Notes: generated by a model not told the origin, from the sequence alone. DNA of 64,000 nucleotides from Qipengyuania aquimaris (GCF_009827445.1 NZ_WTYI01000001.1:1206381-1270380); one strand, 5' to 3'. Positions 25,041 to 34,272 are shown, numbered from the stretch's first letter. Translations and numbers: made by a program.

Positions 25041-26587
25041 TTGCCCCACTTCCCTTTGATCTTGGTGCGAACCCGTTCGAGGCGGCTTCCCTTGCGGAAA
25101 AGACCGCCATTTGCAAACGGCTCGAACATATCGTCGGGATCTTCGGGATCCAGGACACCGCTCTGAGCGACGGCTTTCTCGGCATCGTTGAGGTCAGGCG
25201 GGTGATAGCGGCGCAGATTGCGGCCGCCCTCGGTGACTGTGTGGTCGATCATGGCGGCCATCGAGCCGTAGCGAGCCAGCATCTCTGGCACCTCATCCTC
25301 TTCCACGCCGCAATGTTCGGCGAGAAGCGAGTGGCGGATCGCTCGGATAGGATCGGCGGCGTGCTCGTTGCCCGGCCGGGTCGAGTCGACGAACACGTCG
25401 CATTCGCTGTCGAGGCCCATGGAGCGATTGTTGAGATTGGCCGATCCGATGCGGAAGATCTTGTCGTCGACGATCATCATCTTGGCGTGGACGTAAATCG
25501 GCGTTTCCCCCGACCACGGGCACCAGATGGTGAAGCGGTGCTTGTGGTCGACTTCCTCAATACAGCGGACGATCTCGGCGCGCGCATGGTCCATTGCCTG
25601 CTGTTCCAGCCAACCGTCGGCCTTTTCAGGATGGACGATAACAAATTCCGGAGGATCGTCCTCTTGCACTCGCTCGATGATTGCTTCCGCCACTGCACGC
25701 GAGGCAAAGTACTGGCTTTCCGCGTAGATGAATTTCTCGGCACGTTTGATGTGGTCGACGAAGAGATGCTCGATCTCTTTCACTTCCGACCAGTCGCGAT
25801 GTTCGGCGCGGGTGCGTGCAATGCCGATCTCAACGTTTTCGAAGGTCGGCTCAAGGCCTTCGGGCCAGAGGCTTTCATCGCGCGGCTGGATCGGCAGCAA
25901 CGGCGTGCCCCCGGCCCTAATCCAGCGATCGCGCCCCAGGTCGCTCAGCGCCTCGGCAATTTCGCCTTCCATCATCATCGAGGCGTCGTGCCAGGGCTCG
26001 TAAGGTTCGCCGCGCGGAGTGCGGCGCATCGGCTCGTCTTCCTTGTGCTCGCGCGTGTCGAGCCGCTTCACGGTCATGTCGATACCGCCGCACACAGCCA
26101 GCGAATTGTCGAGGATACCGATCTTCTGGTGGTGGCTGCAGCCGGTCGGGTGGGCACTGTCGAACTTGAAATCGATCCGGCGATGGCGTGCCCATCGCGT
26201 CAGATCCCACCACATGGAACCGCGCAGGACGAATTTGAAAACGCCGAAGCTCCATTTGAGGATTCGGATCTCGAGCGATTTTTCGCGATTGATGAGCCAC
26301 GAGAAAAAGCTGCCCAGCCTCGCGGGGTACTTGTCCTTGAACGGCCGCTGCCACCAGCGGCGCCCTTCGCCCAGATGGATGCGGGTATCGAAATCCCAGC
26401 CGATGAGGAAAATGCGATGCTTCGCATTCATCATCGCTTCCTGCATCGCAGCGAAATAGTCCGCCGCGTCGATGATCACCCGCGCACGGTCGACCTTTGC
26501 ATAACGCCAAACGCCCGGCTCGACGCCTTCGTCGAGCCGGGACACTTGTTTCGGATCTGCGGGTTGCCCCTCCTCCCCCTTGGCCAT
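25037..26587 (-). CDS. Phospholipase D / cardiolipin synthase-like protein
   Basis: The 516-residue protein belongs to the HKD superfamily. The first motif is HHQKIGILDNSLAVCGGID, the second HAKMMIVDDKIFRIGSANLN, so both catalytic H-x-K-x4-D sets are present. It lacks the two N-terminal membrane helices of ClsA-type cardiolipin synthases, which places it nearer to the transphosphatidylase and PLD-like cytosolic group. The start is ATG at 26587, one base past the hemerythrin-gene stop codon, and its end overlaps folE, so hemerythrin, PLD and folE look like one operon. Confidence 0.86.
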   Translation of the reverse strand: MAKGEEGQPADPKQVSRLDEGVEPGVWRYAKVDRARVIIDAADYFAAMQEAMMNAKHRIFLIGWDFDTRIHLGEGRRWWQRPFKDKYPARLGSFFSWLINREKSLEIRILKWSFGVFKFVLRGSMWWDLTRWARHRRIDFKFDSAHPTGCSHHQKIGILDNSLAVCGGIDMTVKRLDTREHKEDEPMRRTPRGEPYEPWHDASMMMEGEIAEALSDLGRDRWIRAGGTPLLPIQPRDESLWPEGLEPTFENVEIGIARTRAEHRDWSEVKEIEHLFVDHIKRAEKFIYAESQYFASRAVAEAIIERVQEDDPPEFVIVHPEKADGWLEQQAMDHARAEIVRCIEEVDHKHRFTIWCPWSGETPIYVHAKMMIVDDKIFRIGSANLNNRSMGLDSECDVFVDSTRPGNEHAADPIRAIRHSLLAEHCGVEEDEVPEMLARYGSMAAMIDHTVTEGGRNLRRYHPPDLNDAEKAVAQSGVLDPEDPDDMFEPFANGGLFRKGSRLERVRTKIKGKWGK

Positions 26588-26588
26588 C

Positions 26589-27080
26589 TTACTCCTTGGC
26601 TTCCTCTTTCTTTTCGGGCGTCAATTCGGCGTCCGCTTTCTCTTCCTTCTTACGGCGATCGAAAACCTCGCGCATGTGCTCCTGGTCTTCATCGTCGAGG
26701 TAGTTCGCAAAGTCGGGGAAGTGGTCTTCCTCTTCTTCGTCGATGTGGTGGCGGTAATCGTGGGCGAACTTCTTGAACTTGGTCAGCCAGCCGCCCTCGG
26801 ACATGTCGGTAGCGGCCAGGTCGTTCAGCATTTCGTCGATTTCGTCATGCTCGGCAACGGAATGGCGCGTTTCGTCGGTGGTCGGCGGCTTGCGCAGCAT
26901 GGTGGAATAGAGCGCCTGCTCTTCTGCGGCGGCGTGGCTCTTCAATTCCTTAGTGAGTTCTGTGAAGAGCTCTTCGCGCTTCTCGCTCTCGCCGCTCGTT
27001 TCGAGCAGCTTGTCGATCAGGTCGCGATGGCGATCGTGGTCTTCTTTCAGGCGATCGAAGATTTCGGTGGTGTCGGACAT
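26589..27080 (-). CDS. Hemerythrin HHE-domain protein
   Basis: The 163-residue protein is a four-helix bundle likely to bind a di-iron centre. Candidate ligands are visible in KEDHDRHRDLIDKLL, KSHAAAEEQALYSTM, AEHDEIDEMLND and YRHHIDEEEEDHF. The tail is highly charged (RRKKEEKADAELTPEKKEEA). Proteins of this kind sense or store oxygen or iron or protect iron-sulfur proteins. It is the first gene of a three-gene minus-strand cluster. Its start is ATG at 27080, with AGGAGAAACACCC just before it. Confidence 0.88.
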   Translation of the reverse strand: MSDTTEIFDRLKEDHDRHRDLIDKLLETSGESEKREELFTELTKELKSHAAAEEQALYSTMLRKPPTTDETRHSVAEHDEIDEMLNDLAATDMSEGGWLTKFKKFAHDYRHHIDEEEEDHFPDFANYLDDEDQEHMREVFDRRKKEEKADAELTPEKKEEAKE

Positions 27081-27168
27081 GGGTGTTTCTCCTTTGCCTG
27101 ATTGAACAGGCGAAGGCGCGCCGGGTTCCGTCCTTGCACGATGATAGGTGGCGACTCATATAGGACGG

Positions 27169-27567
27169 ATGCTTCACGATCGATCGGGACCCACGCAGGA
27201 GCAGATGCAACAGATGGCAGAAGCCGTACGCGCATCGCTGCCTGATCACTTCCGCTTGCAGATGGAAGAAATCGTTTTGCGGGTGGAGGACTTCGCCACA
27301 GAGGAACAGCTCGCGGCCGTCGAGATCGAGAGCAAATGGCACCTGACCGGCCTGTACGAAGGCGAATCACTGCCCGACCGCTCGATCTGGGCTAGTGGAC
27401 GCATGCCGGCACGCATCTGGCTCTTCTGCAAACCGTTGATCGCGGAATGGCGCGAAACGGGCGTTCGCATGGACGATCTCGTGCGCCATGTCGTGATTCA
27501 CGAAGCGGGCCACCACTTCGGCTTCAGCGACGAAGACATGCATCTACTGGAAGATCGCGCCGACTGA
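27169..27567 (+). CDS. Zincin-like metallopeptidase family protein
   Basis: The 132-residue protein has the zinc-binding HEAGH at 111-115, extended by HFGFSDEDM, which matches the small predicted metallopeptidase family (Zincin_1, formerly DUF1025). Family members are cytoplasmic and lack an assigned substrate. The ATG at 27169 follows AGGACGG. It is divergent from the hemerythrin operon and convergent with the tRNA-Arg gene. Confidence 0.85.
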   Translation: MLHDRSGPTQEQMQQMAEAVRASLPDHFRLQMEEIVLRVEDFATEEQLAAVEIESKWHLTGLYEGESLPDRSIWASGRMPARIWLFCKPLIAEWRETGVRMDDLVRHVVIHEAGHHFGFSDEDMHLLEDRAD

Positions 27568-27619
27568 TTCAGGCCTAGAACCAAAGAAGCCCACGACCGC
27601 TGGGGGTCATGGGCTTGTT

Positions 27620-27696
27620 TGGCGCGCCAGGAAGGATTCGAACCTCCGACCGCCTGATTCGTAGTCAGGTACTCTATCCAGCTGAGCTACTGGCGC
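27620..27696 (-). tRNA. tRNA-Arg (anticodon ACG)
   Basis: The minus strand folds as a full cloverleaf of 77 nt with encoded CCA. The acceptor GCGCCAG pairs with CTGGCGC and the discriminator is G. The anticodon stem CTGA/TCAG encloses loop CTACGAA, giving ACG, and the T arm contains GTTCGAATC. A34 is expected to be deaminated to inosine by TadA to read CGU, CGC and CGA. Confidence 0.97.
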
Positions 27697-27740
27697 GTTG
27701 GAGGGCGGCACATAGGCAGGCGATGCGGCCTTGGCAACAC

Positions 27741-28163
27741 CTAATCGGGCATTTTGGCGAGCAAATGTGCAGCAAGCTCGATATCCAGCGGTGGCTTGGC
27801 CAGTTTCTCTATGTCACGGCCCCTCACCCATTCCACCGCACCGCCCTCGAGCGCAGAGGCTTTCCCGGTCCATCGGGTGCAAGTGTAAAGAAGTATGACA
27901 ATCGGGTTGGGGCCGACATCCTCGCCCTCCTGGGCGAAGCAACAGGGCGACAGATCCTCGGCGCGGACATCTATCCCTAATTCCTCCTTCACCTCGCGAA
28001 CCAAGGCGCAAGCGGGCGTTTCGTCAGCCTCGACCTTGCCGCCAGGGAACTCCCACAACCCGCCGTGGTGCTTGTTATCGGGGCGTCTGTGCATCAGCCA
28101 ACGGCCCTCCCTGTCACCAAGCGCAAGGGCGACCACGCAGCGCCATGTCGGATAATTTTCCAA
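27741..28163 (-). CDS. mutT: Nudix hydrolase, MutT-like 8-oxo-dGTP diphosphatase
   Basis: The 140-residue enzyme would clear oxidised dGTP. The Nudix box GGKVEADETPACALVREVKEELGI matches Gx5Ex7REUxEExGU exactly. The substrate-side motifs LMHRRPDNKHHGGLWEFPGG and the C-terminal VRGRDIEKLAKPPLD also fit MutT. The start is TTG at 28163, supported by AAGGA six bases upstream and conserved residues from ENYPTWRCVVALAL. It is adjacent to the tRNA-Arg gene with no shared operon. Confidence 0.88.
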   Translation of the reverse strand: MENYPTWRCVVALALGDREGRWLMHRRPDNKHHGGLWEFPGGKVEADETPACALVREVKEELGIDVRAEDLSPCCFAQEGEDVGPNPIVILLYTCTRWTGKASALEGGAVEWVRGRDIEKLAKPPLDIELAAHLLAKMPD

Positions 28164-28249
28164 AACTGATCCTTCCCGAAACCTTTTCTTAACGCCTGAC
28201 CGAGTAGTTCGACGATGTCAGCTACGAATTGACTTTGGGGGCAACACAA

Positions 28250-28429
28250 GTGGTCGAATTTCTCAAAAGACTGGGACGCGACACCGAAGGTGCCACCGCT
28301 GTTGAATACGGGCTGATTCTCGCTCTGATCTTCCTCTCCATGCTCGGTGCGGTCAGCTCCTTTGGACAGACCACCATCGATATGTGGAACAGGGTGGCAA
28401 CTGCCATTTCGGCGGTCACCGGGGTCTGA
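28250..28429 (+). CDS. Flp/Fap-type pilin
   Basis: The 59-residue class IVb prepilin has the processing-site pattern G-A-T-A-V-E-Y: MVEFLKRLGRDTEGATAVEY followed by the hydrophobic helix GLILALIFLSMLGAVS. The peptidase would cut after the Gly before ATAVEY, with the Glu at +5. I choose the GTG at 28250 because GGGGG precedes it by seven bases; a TTG at 28229 has no such site. No tad assembly genes are in the window. A second pilin follows 124 bases downstream. Confidence 0.85.
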   Translation: MVEFLKRLGRDTEGATAVEYGLILALIFLSMLGAVSSFGQTTIDMWNRVATAISAVTGV

Positions 28430-28553
28430 ACGGGAGCGAAGAAGTCGGTCGGTTGATTAGCAATTTGTCAACTTGTCGGCGTCAGAACGAGAATTGCTCA
28501 AGCTTCAACAGGGGCGAGAGCCGGGTAACGAAGACTGAACCAGGAGACTACAC

Positions 28554-28745
28554 ATGAAGTTCATCAAAACGCTGCGTCGCAACGAAGAAGGTGCAACCGC
28601 TATCGAGTACGGCCTGATCGCTGCTCTTATCGCTGTTGCTGCTATCACTGCCATGCAGAGCCTCGGTGGCGAGCTCAGCACGACCTTCAACACCGTTGAC
28701 GGTGAAATGGCTACGGCAAACGCCAAGGCTCCGAACGGCGTCTAA
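28554..28745 (+). CDS. Flp-family type IVb pilin
   Basis: The 63-residue prepilin reads MKFIKTLRRNEEGATAIEYG, with cleavage expected after G13 and the conserved Glu five residues on. The hydrophobic helix is LIAALIAVAAITAMQSLGG. The C-terminus has the usual short polar tail. AGGAG precedes the ATG. It differs in sequence from the pilin just upstream, so this is a tandem pair of distinct major or minor pilins. A strong terminator follows. Confidence 0.92.
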   Translation: MKFIKTLRRNEEGATAIEYGLIAALIAVAAITAMQSLGGELSTTFNTVDGEMATANAKAPNGV

Positions 28746-28769
28746 TAGACCCTTCGGTAACGAAAAAAG

Positions 28770-28801
28770 AAGGCGGCGAGGGAAACCTCGCCGCCTTTTT
28801 T
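28770..28801 (+). terminator. Rho-independent terminator after the second pilin
   Basis: The 12-base arms AAGGCGGCGAGG and CCTCGCCGCCTT enclose GAAA and are followed by T residues. It also faces the convergent M48 protease gene. Confidence 0.95.
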
Positions 28802-28829
28802 GTTGCTCGCGGTAAAAGTGATCAGGGGC

Positions 28830-30296
28830 TTAGCGGCCCCGCACCACGATCTTTACCTTCTGACCGGCCTGCAGGCGATCGGTCGACGAGAGGCCATTGA
28901 GCACGCGGAAGCGCGCTTCCTGTCCGCTGTCGTAGGCCATGCGCGCCGCCATCGTCGCAACCGTATCGCGCGATCCGACCGTCACGACATCCACATGACG
29001 CGGGATGACATTGGCCGCCTGCTGCGCGGTAATGCGGCGCATCGACGAAAACATCGAATTGAACGTGCCGGACTGGCCCGCCGGGGTCAGCGCCAGGAAG
29101 TGGTAGGCGCGGTCGTTCGAGAATTCATACGCAAACACCGTGACATCCAGGTTCTGGTTGCCCGAATTGACCCGCGCAGTGCCGTAGGCGGCAGGCAATC
29201 CGTTGACCGTGGTGGTCTGGATGCTGGCGGGGCGAACCTGCTGCTGGTCGCTCAGCGCACCGAAGACGCTGGTGACATAGCTCTGCAGATTGCCATTATA
29301 CGGCCCAAGCGAGAATTGAGCCTTGCCGCTCTGCCCGCTGATGGTGACGGCGCGCGTGCCGTTGACCATGTAGAAGCCCTGCGGCGCGGTGAACGCCAGG
29401 CGCAGGTCCGGATGGATGAACTGGCGCCCTTCGACGACGCCCTGCTGCGGATCATCGCCATACAGGATGCCGTCGATACGGGTGAGGAATGTGTCGCGAT
29501 TCGTCACGCGGCCGGTTCCGCCGACTTCCTGCGCGAAATTCAGAGCGGTCTGTACGCGGCTGGCAGGATCGGGGTGGGTCGAAGCCCATTCCGGAAGGCG
29601 CGCGTTGTCGCGTCCCATCAACTGCGCATCGAGCGAGTTTTGCGCTGCAAGGCTGGACAGAACGGTAGCCATTGCACGCGTGTCGTATCCTGCCTGATTG
29701 AGATACTGGATACCGAGGCGGTCGGCTTCCAGCTCCTGGCTGCGCGAGAACTTGAGGGTCAGGAGCTGCGAGCCCTGCAATGAGAGCTGTCCAAGCTGCT
29801 GTCCGAGGCCGGTGCCGCCAAGCAGGGCCTGGCTGGCGATCGCGCCGAGCACACCGAGGATCGAGTTACGCTGGGCAGCCTGCTGGCGACGCTGCGAGTG
29901 GCGAGCCGCGACGTGGCCGACTTCGTGGCCGAGAACGCCCGCCAGTTCGGCTTCGTTGTTCATCAGTGAAACGAGCTGGCGCGTCGTGTAGACGTACCCG
30001 CCGGGGATCGCGAATGCGTTGTTTACCGGGCTGTTCAGCAGCGAAACTGTGAAGCTGCCGCGCGCATTGGCAAGGCCTGACTGGACGGCGATGTTCTGGC
30101 CGACCATTTCCACATACTGGGCCTGCGGGCCGGTCATCGCTCCGCCGAACTCGGCCAGCAGCTGCGGATGGGCCTCTGCGCCCTGCTGTGCTTCACCCTG
30201 CGATATCGGCGCGGATGAATCTGGAATGGTGGCACAGCCCGTGAGGGCCAACGCAATGGTGGCGGTGGATGCGGCGAGTGTCTTCATGACGGACAT
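28830..30296 (-). CDS. M48-family metalloprotease lipoprotein with C-terminal LysM-like segment
   Basis: The 488-residue precursor has a lipobox LTGC ending at C21. The zinc site is HEVGH at 124-128, with a third ligand expected in SQELEADRLGI. This layout resembles periplasmic quality-control proteases of the BepA/YfgC and LoiP type that act on outer-membrane proteins. The C-terminus, VDVVTVGSRDTVATMAARM to VLNGL and LQAGQKVKIV, looks like a LysM unit and may bind peptidoglycan. The ATG at 30296 or at 30287 may be used. It is convergent with the pilin genes. Confidence 0.9.
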   Translation of the reverse strand: MSVMKTLAASTATIALALTGCATIPDSSAPISQGEAQQGAEAHPQLLAEFGGAMTGPQAQYVEMVGQNIAVQSGLANARGSFTVSLLNSPVNNAFAIPGGYVYTTRQLVSLMNNEAELAGVLGHEVGHVAARHSQRRQQAAQRNSILGVLGAIASQALLGGTGLGQQLGQLSLQGSQLLTLKFSRSQELEADRLGIQYLNQAGYDTRAMATVLSSLAAQNSLDAQLMGRDNARLPEWASTHPDPASRVQTALNFAQEVGGTGRVTNRDTFLTRIDGILYGDDPQQGVVEGRQFIHPDLRLAFTAPQGFYMVNGTRAVTISGQSGKAQFSLGPYNGNLQSYVTSVFGALSDQQQVRPASIQTTTVNGLPAAYGTARVNSGNQNLDVTVFAYEFSNDRAYHFLALTPAGQSGTFNSMFSSMRRITAQQAANVIPRHVDVVTVGSRDTVATMAARMAYDSGQEARFRVLNGLSSTDRLQAGQKVKIVVRGR

Positions 30297-30409
30297 TGGG
30301 TTCCCCTTCGTCTGGCCAAGCGGGTCCCACCGCCGCCGGGCCGGTTGTTTACGCTAGGGAGAACAGGGGGATGCGGCTGTTTGTTCCCGCACCGCGCAAA
30401 TGAAGTCGA

Positions 30410-31354
30410 TCAGCCTGCGATCTGCAGGAAGCGCTCCTCGCGCATCCGCTTAAGCTCTTCCGGAGAGTGAATCGACAGCTTGTCGAGTTCCTCGCCGATC
30501 GCTTCCGCAAGGCTATGTGCCGCTGCACGCGGATCGCGATGCGCGCCGCCCACAGGTTCGGCCACGATGCGGTCGATCACGCCCAGCTCCTTCAGGTTCT
30601 GCGCCGTCACCTTCATGGCCTCTGCCGCATCGGGCGCCTTTTCGGCCGTACGCCACAGGATGGATGCACAGCCTTCGGGCGAAATCACCGAATAGACCGC
30701 GTGTTCGAGCATCAGCACGCGTTCGGCGCTGGCCAGCGCCACTGCGCCGCCCGAACCGCCCTCGCCCACGATGCTGGCCACCATGGGCACCGGCAGCGCG
30801 AGGCAGGCTTCGGTGGAACGTGCAATCGCTTCGGCCTGGCCGCGTTCTTCCGCTTCGACGCCCGGAAACGCGCCGGAAGTGTCAACAAGGGTGACGACCG
30901 GCAGGTCGAACCGGCCGGCAAGTTCCATCAGGCGGATCGCCTTGCGATAGCCTTCGGGCTTGCCCATGCCGAAATTGTGACGGATGCGACTGGCGGTATC
31001 ATTGCCCTTTTCGTGGCCGATCAGCACGATCTTGCGGCCGTTCAGCTTGGCAAAGCCGCCCATGATGGCTTCGTCTTCGCCATAGGCGCGGTCTCCGCCC
31101 AGCGGCACGAATTCCTCGAATGCATACTCCACGTAGTCGCGGAAATGCGGACGCGAAGGGTGCCGCGCGACCTGCGTTTTCTGCCACGGCGTCAGCGAGG
31201 CATAGGTGGAAGCGAGCAAGTCCGCGCTCTTGAGTTCAAGGCGCTGGAGCTCGTTCGTGATATCGACATCGTCGCCCTCGGCAGCGCTGCGCAGTTCCGC
31301 AAGGCGCGTTTCGAGTTCGGCGACGGGCTTTTCGAATTCAAGATAGGAAACCAT
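30410..31354 (-). CDS. accA: Acetyl-CoA carboxylase carboxyltransferase subunit alpha
   Basis: AccA with AccD transfers carboxyl from carboxybiotin to acetyl-CoA, the committed step of fatty acid synthesis. The 314-residue protein has MVSYLEFEKPVAELETRLAE, RPHFRDYVEYAFEEFVPLGGD and the oxyanion-loop region GEGGSGGAVALA, followed by SVISPEGCASILW. All are canonical. The ATG at 31354 is chosen by homology over a frame start at 31390. It lies ten bases below xerD on the same strand, a common pairing in alphaproteobacteria. Confidence 0.96.
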   Translation of the reverse strand: MVSYLEFEKPVAELETRLAELRSAAEGDDVDITNELQRLELKSADLLASTYASLTPWQKTQVARHPSRPHFRDYVEYAFEEFVPLGGDRAYGEDEAIMGGFAKLNGRKIVLIGHEKGNDTASRIRHNFGMGKPEGYRKAIRLMELAGRFDLPVVTLVDTSGAFPGVEAEERGQAEAIARSTEACLALPVPMVASIVGEGGSGGAVALASAERVLMLEHAVYSVISPEGCASILWRTAEKAPDAAEAMKVTAQNLKELGVIDRIVAEPVGGAHRDPRAAAHSLAEAIGEELDKLSIHSPEELKRMREERFLQIAG

Positions 31355-31364
31355 TGCCACCCCG

Positions 31365-32243
31365 CTAGTCGCTCGCGCGCGGGCGGGCAAGTGGATGCCG
31401 TTCGTTGACGAGCTTTACCAACCGTGCCGCGTCGACATGGGTATAGATTTGTGTCGTCGCGATATCCGCATGGCCGAGCAATGTCTGCAAGGCGCGCAGG
31501 CCCGCCCCGCCCTCCAGCAGGTGAGTCGCGAAGGCGTGACGCAAGACGTGGGGGCTGAGCTTTTCGGGGGGCAAATCGGCGCGCACGGCAAGTTCCTTCA
31601 GCATCTGGAACAGACGGACCCGCGAGATATGTCCTGCGCGCGACGGAAACAGGAACGTGGATCCACCCGGGCGCAATGACAGCCATCGCGACAGCGCTTT
31701 CTTGGCGCGGCGGCTGATCGGCACCAGCCGCGCCTGGCCGCCCTTCCCGGTCACCGTGAGAAAGGGTTCGTCGCGCGGCACCGCCGATAAAGGCAGTGAG
31801 ACGAGCTCCGTTGCGCGAAGCCCCGAACCATAGAGCAGTTCGAGCATGACCAGCATCCGTACGGCTTCGGGCCGCTCGCTCGATGCTTCGTCCTCTGCGC
31901 GGGCAAACAGTGCCTCGACCTGCTGGTGGGTCAGGATCTTGGGCAAGGGACGGCGCGTGGCAGGGCGCGGGAGAGCGTGCGTCGGATCGTCCTCGCGAAG
32001 GCCTTCGTCCATCAAGAAGCCGTAGAACTGGCGCAGCGCGGAAATCTTGCGAGCCACGGTCGACGCGGCGAGCGAGGACCAGCCCTGCCCAAGTTTCGAA
32101 AGTTGCGCCTTGTTGGCGGCGGCAAGATCGCCGCCCACGATTTCCTCTGCCTGCGCCAGGTCTCGCCCGTAGGCGATGATCGTGTTCCGGGCCGCGCCGC
32201 GTTCTGCGGCCAGCATGGCGAGGAAATCGTCGATTGCGCTCAT
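31365..32243 (-). CDS. xerD: Tyrosine recombinase XerD
   Basis: XerD with XerC resolves chromosome dimers at dif. The 292-residue protein has all catalytic residues: R143 in LLYGSGLRATELVSL, K167 in TVTGKGGQ, H232 and R235 in HVLRHAFATH, H258 in LLGHADI and Y267 in TQIYTHVD. The N-terminal SAM-like domain MSAIDDFLAMLAAERGA is intact. Position between accA and a long envelope-protein gene, and absence of integrase neighbours, favour the housekeeping role. Phage integrases would usually differ in the N-terminus. Confidence 0.92.
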   Translation of the reverse strand: MSAIDDFLAMLAAERGAARNTIIAYGRDLAQAEEIVGGDLAAANKAQLSKLGQGWSSLAASTVARKISALRQFYGFLMDEGLREDDPTHALPRPATRRPLPKILTHQQVEALFARAEDEASSERPEAVRMLVMLELLYGSGLRATELVSLPLSAVPRDEPFLTVTGKGGQARLVPISRRAKKALSRWLSLRPGGSTFLFPSRAGHISRVRLFQMLKELAVRADLPPEKLSPHVLRHAFATHLLEGGAGLRALQTLLGHADIATTQIYTHVDAARLVKLVNERHPLARPRASD

Positions 32244-32250
32244 GGCCCGG

Positions 32251-34065
32251 TCAGGCCCGCGCGACCGCCTCCGCGGCGATCATCCTGGCCTCGGCCTCCA
32301 TGCCCACTGCATTGAGCGCGGAAACGATGTGATAGAGATGGCGCGCGGTCATCTGGTCCCAGCTCGTTCCCTGCATCCCCAGCCCGGCCAGATAGGCAAC
32401 CAGTGCGCCATTATTCACTTCGGCAGCCTTGTCGATCATCCGGGTCCAGCGGGTGGGCGCGGTGAAGTTCATTTCGAGCCGGTCTGAATACTCGGCAATC
32501 TCGTCCTGCCCGACGCGCCCCAGTCCGGCGAGGCCAGCCAGCAGCATACGCGATTTGCGGCTGCGGGTGGATTCGTCATCGTCGAAGAACGTGTCGAGCT
32601 GGCCGTCGGTGACCGTGCCGCCCTGCGGATTGGCCAGTGCCAGGAGCGCCCAGCCAAGGCTGCCCTCATCGACAGCATTGGCCCATCGCATCGCATCCCG
32701 GTCGAGGCCTGCGGTCAGCATAGAGGCGATGAGGTCTCCGGAATCGTCCGCGAAATCCGCGCTCGGCGTCACACGCGCAGCGGCGTAGGCGGTTAGGACA
32801 TAGCGGCCATACTCGTCATCGCTGCCATTCCACACATCGCGGATAGCTGCGATCCGCTCTGCCGGAGAGGGATCGACATAGGCAGAGCGAAGGCGTGACG
32901 CGACCGGCAACGCGGGGTCTTCGCCCGCTTGCTCTCGCTCTGCGTAGAGCAGGGAGTAGAGATCCACGATGGCGCGCGCGGACAGGACACCCGATGCCGC
33001 TGCCACATCGGCACCGCGGATACGCTGTCCTGCGGAAAGAGCCGGTGTCAAAGCGCTGGAAATCAGCATCGAATTGTCGAGATCGTCGGTCAGGTCTTCG
33101 GGGATCGGTTCGCCCAGAGCGTTCGCCATGGCGAAGCGCCACGGGGTCAGATCGCCCGACCCGTCCCACTCGATGGTCACCGCTCGCCGTCCCTCGCCGG
33201 CAGCACCGGCAAAACGCTGTGCCAGCAGCACGTCGAGCCGCGCGTCCCCTTCGGCGCGCGAAAGGAGCCTGCGCAAATCGTTCTGCGCCCGCTGCGATTC
33301 CCCGGCGAAGGCGGCGCAAATGCCTTCCAGCATTGCCCAGCGCGGCGTCTCTTCGTCGCCCTTGCCCAGCCGAACGGCCGGGCACGCACCCACGATATCG
33401 CTGGTCCCGACATAGGCGTCGATCGCGGCGCGGGTCAGCGCGGGCGAGTAGTTCGCCGTATCGATGTCCTGTACCAGCGCGCGCGCAGCGGCATATTCGC
33501 CCATGCTGTTGAGCGCACGTGCGCGAAGGGTGGCAAATTCGACCGGACCCATGCCCTGCGGTGCATCGAGCCGGCTCGCGAGCGCCCGGCGCATCAGGAT
33601 GTGTCCCCAGCGCGACACCATCGGTCCCTGGACGGCGCCCAGTGCAGCGCGCACGATGGAGGCAGGCTGGCGCGCGAGCGAGCCGGTGGGCAATCCGCCC
33701 TCTGCAGGCGCAATGATCCCGATTTCGCGGGTAGCCCGGCGCGCGGCAGGCGGAATGTCGTAACGCGGTCTCAGGCCCAAAGCCTCGTCGAGTTCCGCCG
33801 CGGTCATCGATTCCAGCTCTTCGACAGAGGGAATATCGCCCAGGCTGATGCCGGAGGTATCGACCGGCGCAGGCGCACTCGGCAAAGGCTGCACCACTTC
33901 GCCCGATGCCGTCGGACTTTGGGTGGGCGCAGGTGTCGCAGGGGCCGGAGCGGGCGCAGGCGTATTGGCGGCCCCGGGCAGAATGCTCTCGGGTGCGCGC
34001 TGTGCCACCACCACGCTGGAGGAAATAACGAGGGCCGCACCGGCCAGCCAATAGCCGCGTTTCAT
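32251..34065 (-). CDS. Periplasmic hypothetical protein with Pro/Ala-rich N-terminus
   Basis: The 604-residue precursor has a signal peptide (MKRGYWLAGAALVISSSVVV) then a proline-alanine-rich linker (PAPAPAPATPAPTQSPT) to about residue 65. The rest is a long all-helical array with many ALA-rich amphipathic helices (FATLRARALNSMGEYAAARALVQ), like TPR or SEL1-type solenoids, but I cannot fix a repeat. No catalytic motif is visible. It lies seven bases above xerD and overlaps the small membrane protein gene by ATGA. Homologues adjacent to xerD and aroK seem common in Sphingomonadales from memory; not verified. Confidence 0.82.
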   Translation of the reverse strand: MKRGYWLAGAALVISSSVVVAQRAPESILPGAANTPAPAPAPATPAPTQSPTASGEVVQPLPSAPAPVDTSGISLGDIPSVEELESMTAAELDEALGLRPRYDIPPAARRATREIGIIAPAEGGLPTGSLARQPASIVRAALGAVQGPMVSRWGHILMRRALASRLDAPQGMGPVEFATLRARALNSMGEYAAARALVQDIDTANYSPALTRAAIDAYVGTSDIVGACPAVRLGKGDEETPRWAMLEGICAAFAGESQRAQNDLRRLLSRAEGDARLDVLLAQRFAGAAGEGRRAVTIEWDGSGDLTPWRFAMANALGEPIPEDLTDDLDNSMLISSALTPALSAGQRIRGADVAAASGVLSARAIVDLYSLLYAEREQAGEDPALPVASRLRSAYVDPSPAERIAAIRDVWNGSDDEYGRYVLTAYAAARVTPSADFADDSGDLIASMLTAGLDRDAMRWANAVDEGSLGWALLALANPQGGTVTDGQLDTFFDDDESTRSRKSRMLLAGLAGLGRVGQDEIAEYSDRLEMNFTAPTRWTRMIDKAAEVNNGALVAYLAGLGMQGTSWDQMTARHLYHIVSALNAVGMEAEARMIAAEAVARA

Positions 34066-34196
34066 CCTGCTGCTCCTGGCAGTTCGACAGGTTCCGAAAT
34101 CGGACGCAGCGGCTCTTCACCGCCGTCGATCCAGGCCACGACCAGCACTGCCAGAATGGCGAGCGCAGCGATCAGGATCATACGCGAGCGTTTCAC
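34062..34196 (-). CDS. Small single-pass membrane protein
   Basis: The 44-residue peptide reads MKRSRMILIAALAILAVLVV then AWIDGGEEPLRPISEPVELPG: a basic start, one membrane helix and an acidic-proline tail outside. The GTG at 34196 is the likely start; ATG at 34181 would leave 39 residues. Its stop overlaps the ATG of the 604-residue gene by four bases, which supports it as a real gene coupled to that protein. Its upstream neighbour aroK is divergent. Confidence 0.65.
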   Translation of the reverse strand: MKRSRMILIAALAILAVLVVAWIDGGEEPLRPISEPVELPGAAG

Positions 34197-34272
34197 GGCC
34201 AAGATTTTCGTATCCTCGATCAATATTCGTGTGGGTTGCCCGCGCCCTAGCCCATCTATAGGCCGAGCGGCA

